NCBI RefSeq assembly: GCF_029813785.1
Contig: NZ_JARVKY010000006.1
Span: 310,001 to 374,000 of the forward strand
Source of the DNA: Streptomyces sp. DH41
GTDB taxonomy: Bacteria > Actinomycetota > Actinomycetes > Streptomycetales > Streptomycetaceae
Reading direction: 5' to 3'
DNA length: 64,000 nt
Shown: positions 61,826 through 64,000 of the stretch, piece after piece
Numbering within the stretch: the stretch's first letter is position 1
Layout of the letters: every line of letters begins with the position of its first letter
Program-made: the position numbers and the translations under genes
The notes under the pieces: generated by a model
Told to the model about the DNA's origin: nothing
Databases searched by the model: none
What the model saw: only the letters and a program-made list of their open reading frames with translations

Positions 61826-62110
61826 TCACGGCCCGTCAGAAGACTCGACGGCTACGCCGGTTTCCTTTTCCGTTCCTACTCGGACCCCGATGACGTCGCC
61901 CATCACCGGGTCGAAGACCTCGATCGCCTCATCGGCGGCGACCTGCGGCATCACCGAGGCGAACGCGACCAGGGTGGCCAGGCGCCGGTTGCCGCCGAGG
62001 CCGGCGACTGCCTGGGCACGGGCGGCCTTCGCGAAGCGGACCAGCGCCTGGAGGCGCCCGGGTGGGATCGAGAAAAGGTCCCAGCCGCTGCCGCCCGGCG
62101 AGTTCGGCGA
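61826..62110 (-). pseudogene. Tn3-family transposase central remnant
   Basis: About 95 residues: FSIPPGRLQALVRFAKAARA, then GGNRRLATLVAFASVMPQVA and DEAIEVFDPVMGDVI, the part following DUF4158 in Tn3 transposases. No start, and a stop at 61826. Third piece of such a transposase in the window. Confidence 0.7.
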
Positions 62111-62134
62111 CCGGGGTCCGTTTGCAGACGGACC

Positions 62135-62752
62135 CTAGAACGCTGTGATCTGATAGGTGAGGTGAGTCACCTGGGGGGAGTCGACCACCCGTGAGGGTAC
62201 GAGGCCGAGGTCGGGCGAGACGCCGTCGAAGAGCCGGACGCCCGAGCCGAGTACGAGGGGCGCGAGGTGGATCTGGAGTTCGTCCAATAGTCCGGTGCCG
62301 ATGAACTGCCGTACGGTGTCTGCACCGCCGGATATCTGGACGTCCTTGTTTCCTGCGGCCTTGCGAGCCTGGGCCAGTGCGCTGTCGATCCCTTCGGTCA
62401 CAAAGGTGAAGGTGGTACCGCCCTGCCGCACCCAGGGAACCCGCGGGGTGTGGGTGAGGACGAAGACGGGGGCGCGGAAGGGCGGCGGGTCGGGCCAGCC
62501 GACCTCTCCTTCGGCGAACATCTGCCGCCCCATGATGTAGGCACCGGCGCGGGAGAAGTTCTCCTGGACGATGTCGTCGTCCAGGTTGGTCTGCCCGCCG
62601 TCGATGCTCTGGCGCTCACGCCAGCTCTCGACGCCGAAAACCCATTCGTGGATGCGCGTTCCGCCGTCACCGAGAGGGTTGTCGGGACGGGAATTGGTGC
62701 CGGCGATGAAGCCGTCCAGGGACATGCCCAGACTGGCGAAGACCTTGCTCAC
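62135..62752 (-). CDS. Dihydrofolate reductase-like (RibD C-terminal) protein
   Basis: 205 residues from GTG 62752 (GTGA overlap with the hydrolase gene). Pattern of the YyaP/RibD group: FASLGMSLDGFIAG, AYIMGRQMFAEGEVGW, PVFVLTHTPR, DVQISGGADTVRQFIGTGL and LAPLVLGSGVRLFDG. Reduces an unknown substrate with NADPH. Co-transcribed with the hydrolase. Confidence 0.92.
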   Translation of the reverse strand: MSKVFASLGMSLDGFIAGTNSRPDNPLGDGGTRIHEWVFGVESWRERQSIDGGQTNLDDDIVQENFSRAGAYIMGRQMFAEGEVGWPDPPPFRAPVFVLTHTPRVPWVRQGGTTFTFVTEGIDSALAQARKAAGNKDVQISGGADTVRQFIGTGLLDELQIHLAPLVLGSGVRLFDGVSPDLGLVPSRVVDSPQVTHLTYQITAF

Positions 62753-63552
62753 GCCTGCTCCCCGGTGGTGAAGAAGCCGGTCAGGACGGGGGCAAGGATC
62801 TCCGGGGCGATGCTGTGCTCTTGGCCGGGGAAGACGTGCAGGGCGAAGTTGTCGGCCAGTGCGGCGAGTTCCCGCGCCCCGTCGAGCATCTGCGGTGCGC
62901 CCGCGTCCCCGCTGCCGACGAGAACGGGCACGGCCACGGACTGCCAGCGGTCGGCGGGCAGAGGCCGGCCGGACATGGTGTCTCCCATGACCTGGCCGTC
63001 GTAGGGCAGGGTGAGGGCGGTGGCCTCCATGCCCGTCCAGAAGGGGGCCTGGCGCATTCCCGCGACGGCCTCGGCGGGCATGCCCACGGCCGCGGTCATG
63101 AAGTAGGCCACGGCATCGCCATACGCCCCCTGCTCCAAGAGTTCCGTCAGATGGGCGACGTAGTCGGCGGGCAGCGGCGGGCGGCTGTCGTCGGTGATGA
63201 AGGGCGGTTCGTACACGGCCAGCCGGGAGACCGCGCTGCCCCGGGCCACGGCCTCCAGCGCCAGTACGGCACCCGAGGACATACCGAAGACCATCGCCTC
63301 GCCGCCCACGCGCCCGATCAGTGCGTCCAAGTCCTCGACCTCGCGCTGCACGTCGTACTTCGGGCTGTCCCCGCTGTCGCCGCGGCCCCGACGGTCGTAG
63401 GTGAGCACGGTGAAGTGTTCGGCCAGCAGACCGCCGAGTTCGGCGGAATCGCCGCGCGTCATGAATGCGCCGCCGACGAGCACGACAGCGGGGCCCGAAC
63501 CCTGCTGCTCGTAGGCGATGGCCGTGCCGTCGGCAGAGAACACCTTGTCCAT
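62749..63552 (-). CDS. Alpha/beta hydrolase
   Basis: 267 residues. Ser92 in GMSSG, Asp in GSGDAG (about 215) and His in GQEHSIAPE (about 247) form the triad; oxyanion-loop GGAF near 28. Substrate not known. It begins the unit with the reductase gene and is divergent from a TetR gene with a strong palindrome between them. Confidence 0.92.
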   Translation of the reverse strand: MDKVFSADGTAIAYEQQGSGPAVVLVGGAFMTRGDSAELGGLLAEHFTVLTYDRRGRGDSGDSPKYDVQREVEDLDALIGRVGGEAMVFGMSSGAVLALEAVARGSAVSRLAVYEPPFITDDSRPPLPADYVAHLTELLEQGAYGDAVAYFMTAAVGMPAEAVAGMRQAPFWTGMEATALTLPYDGQVMGDTMSGRPLPADRWQSVAVPVLVGSGDAGAPQMLDGARELAALADNFALHVFPGQEHSIAPEILAPVLTGFFTTGEQA

Positions 63553-63612
63553 GAGGAATCACTCCAGATTTCTGCGCGGTACGCAGGGCCGGAAGCCCTG
63601 CGGGCCTTCGGA

Positions 63613-63654
63613 ACTGGACGGTACAGTACCCACACGGGTACTGGTCAGTCCAGT
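63613..63654. promoter_or_regulatory. Nested palindrome, probable TetR operator
   Basis: Inner arms CAGTACCC (63624) and GGGTACTG (63636) with a 4-base centre; outer arms ACTGGAC (63613) and GTCCAGT (63648). The site lies midway between the divergent hydrolase and TetR starts. Confidence 0.75.
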
Positions 63655-63697
63655 ACTCTTCTGCGGAAGGACGAGGCTAATGGAGAAGGAGTTGATG

Positions 63698-64000
63698 ATG
63701 GACAGCCGTTCAGCACGCAAGCACGAGGCGATCCTGGAAGCCGCGACCAGCGTTTTCCTGGACAAGGGGTACTCAGGAACGAGCATGGACGACATCGCGA
63801 AGCTGGCCGCGGTGTCCAAGCAGACCGTCTACAAGCACTTCTCCGACAAGGAGAAGCTCTTCGCCGCCATCGTCCTGGCCACCACCGACCGGCTCGACAC
63901 CACGATCGACCTGCTGGCCGACCTCCCGACCGACGCCGCCAACCTGGAAGAGAACCTCACCAGGCTCGCCCGTCAGTTCCTGACCGCCCTCACCGATCCC
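63698..64000 (+). CDS. TetR-family regulator (partial, cut by window edge)
   Basis: First 101 residues: AILEAATSVFLDKGYSGTSM ... VSKQTVYKHFSDKEKLFAAI form a TetR helix-turn-helix, followed by the start of the ligand domain. ATG 63698 has AAGGAG 6 bases upstream; ATGs at 63680 and 63695 are in frame. It probably represses the divergent hydrolase/reductase genes through the palindrome at 63613-63654. Confidence 0.9.
   Translation, partial: MDSRSARKHEAILEAATSVFLDKGYSGTSMDDIAKLAAVSKQTVYKHFSDKEKLFAAIVLATTDRLDTTIDLLADLPTDAANLEENLTRLARQFLTALTDP

Noticed and set aside
1..64000. tRNA, rRNA or attachment-site tRNA fragments
   Set aside because: No T-loop or anticodon-arm pattern was found on reading both strands near integrase remnants; a covariance search would be decisive.

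Overview
The window reads as a piece of a Streptomyces (or close actinomycete) chromosome, in an accessory and probably subterminal region. Evidence: very high G+C at third codon positions, frequent GTG and TTG starts, ATGA/GTGA gene overlaps, and protein families typical of the genus (one-component TetR regulators, serine/threonine kinases with sensor domains, Streptomyces-type toxin-antitoxin pairs, SCO6880-like conjugation proteins). No rRNA or tRNA gene was seen.

Left end, 1-11.1 kb: the right edge of a hybrid polyketide/non-ribosomal peptide cluster. A partial acyl carrier protein is followed by a one-module NRPS (C-A-PCP) whose adenylation domain has lost several core residues. Then come a short unrecognised 58-codon ORF, a FabH-like ketosynthase III with an intact Cys-His-Asn triad, a convergent type II thioesterase and an RND/MmpL exporter. 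A GNAT acetyltransferase and a methylmalonyl-CoA mutase catalytic subunit follow; the mutase could supply or drain methylmalonyl-CoA.

11.1-16.1 kb: a Doc-like toxin-antitoxin pair with an operator palindrome, a three-gene operon read leftward (small helical protein, a protein ending in a lysozyme/transglycosylase-like domain, and a membrane protein), and a TetR/zinc alcohol dehydrogenase divergent pair with two related operator-like sites.

16-45 kb: a mosaic of decayed mobile DNA and small defence, toxin or regulatory genes. It holds chimeric ISL3/Tn3 remnants, a TetR/MFS efflux pair, a truncated proC next to another TetR gene, and two serine/threonine kinases (one with a 252-bp tandem duplication in its TPR region, one fused to an extracellular solute-binding domain). 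It also holds an IS5-type element with a -1 slippery heptamer and a second, inactivating frameshift, an unknown three-gene operon beside a NUDIX gene, and two orphan CRISPR-like repeats. These repeats sit beside a 104-bp inverted duplication that brackets a 150-aa protein, a dead IS and a TIM-barrel protein. A SUKH-4 immunity gene still carries the last 38 codons of a likely toxin. Next to it is a 584-bp terminal-repeat cassette with a CTA target duplication that carries an NTF2-like ORF and no transposase. A degraded conjugation module (40-43.3 kb) follows. A gene pair at 28.4 kb is duplicated at 44.5 kb, where the second gene is cut by an ISAzo13 fragment.

45-64 kb: a GntR(YtrA)-ABC operon, a histidine phosphatase beside an HTH fragment, a frameshifted anti-sigma-type ATPase, IS630 and IS5 remnants, a second Doc-like toxin-antitoxin pair, a DUF2199 gene and an integrase remnant. 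Then come a three-gene ABC exporter operon with a divergent two-component system, another Tn3 remnant, and at the right edge a divergent TetR / hydrolase / dihydrofolate-reductase-like unit with a nested palindrome between them. Many short genes here are broken by single-base shifts or by junctions. Some of these shifts could be sequencing errors, but the number of truncated transposases argues for real decay.
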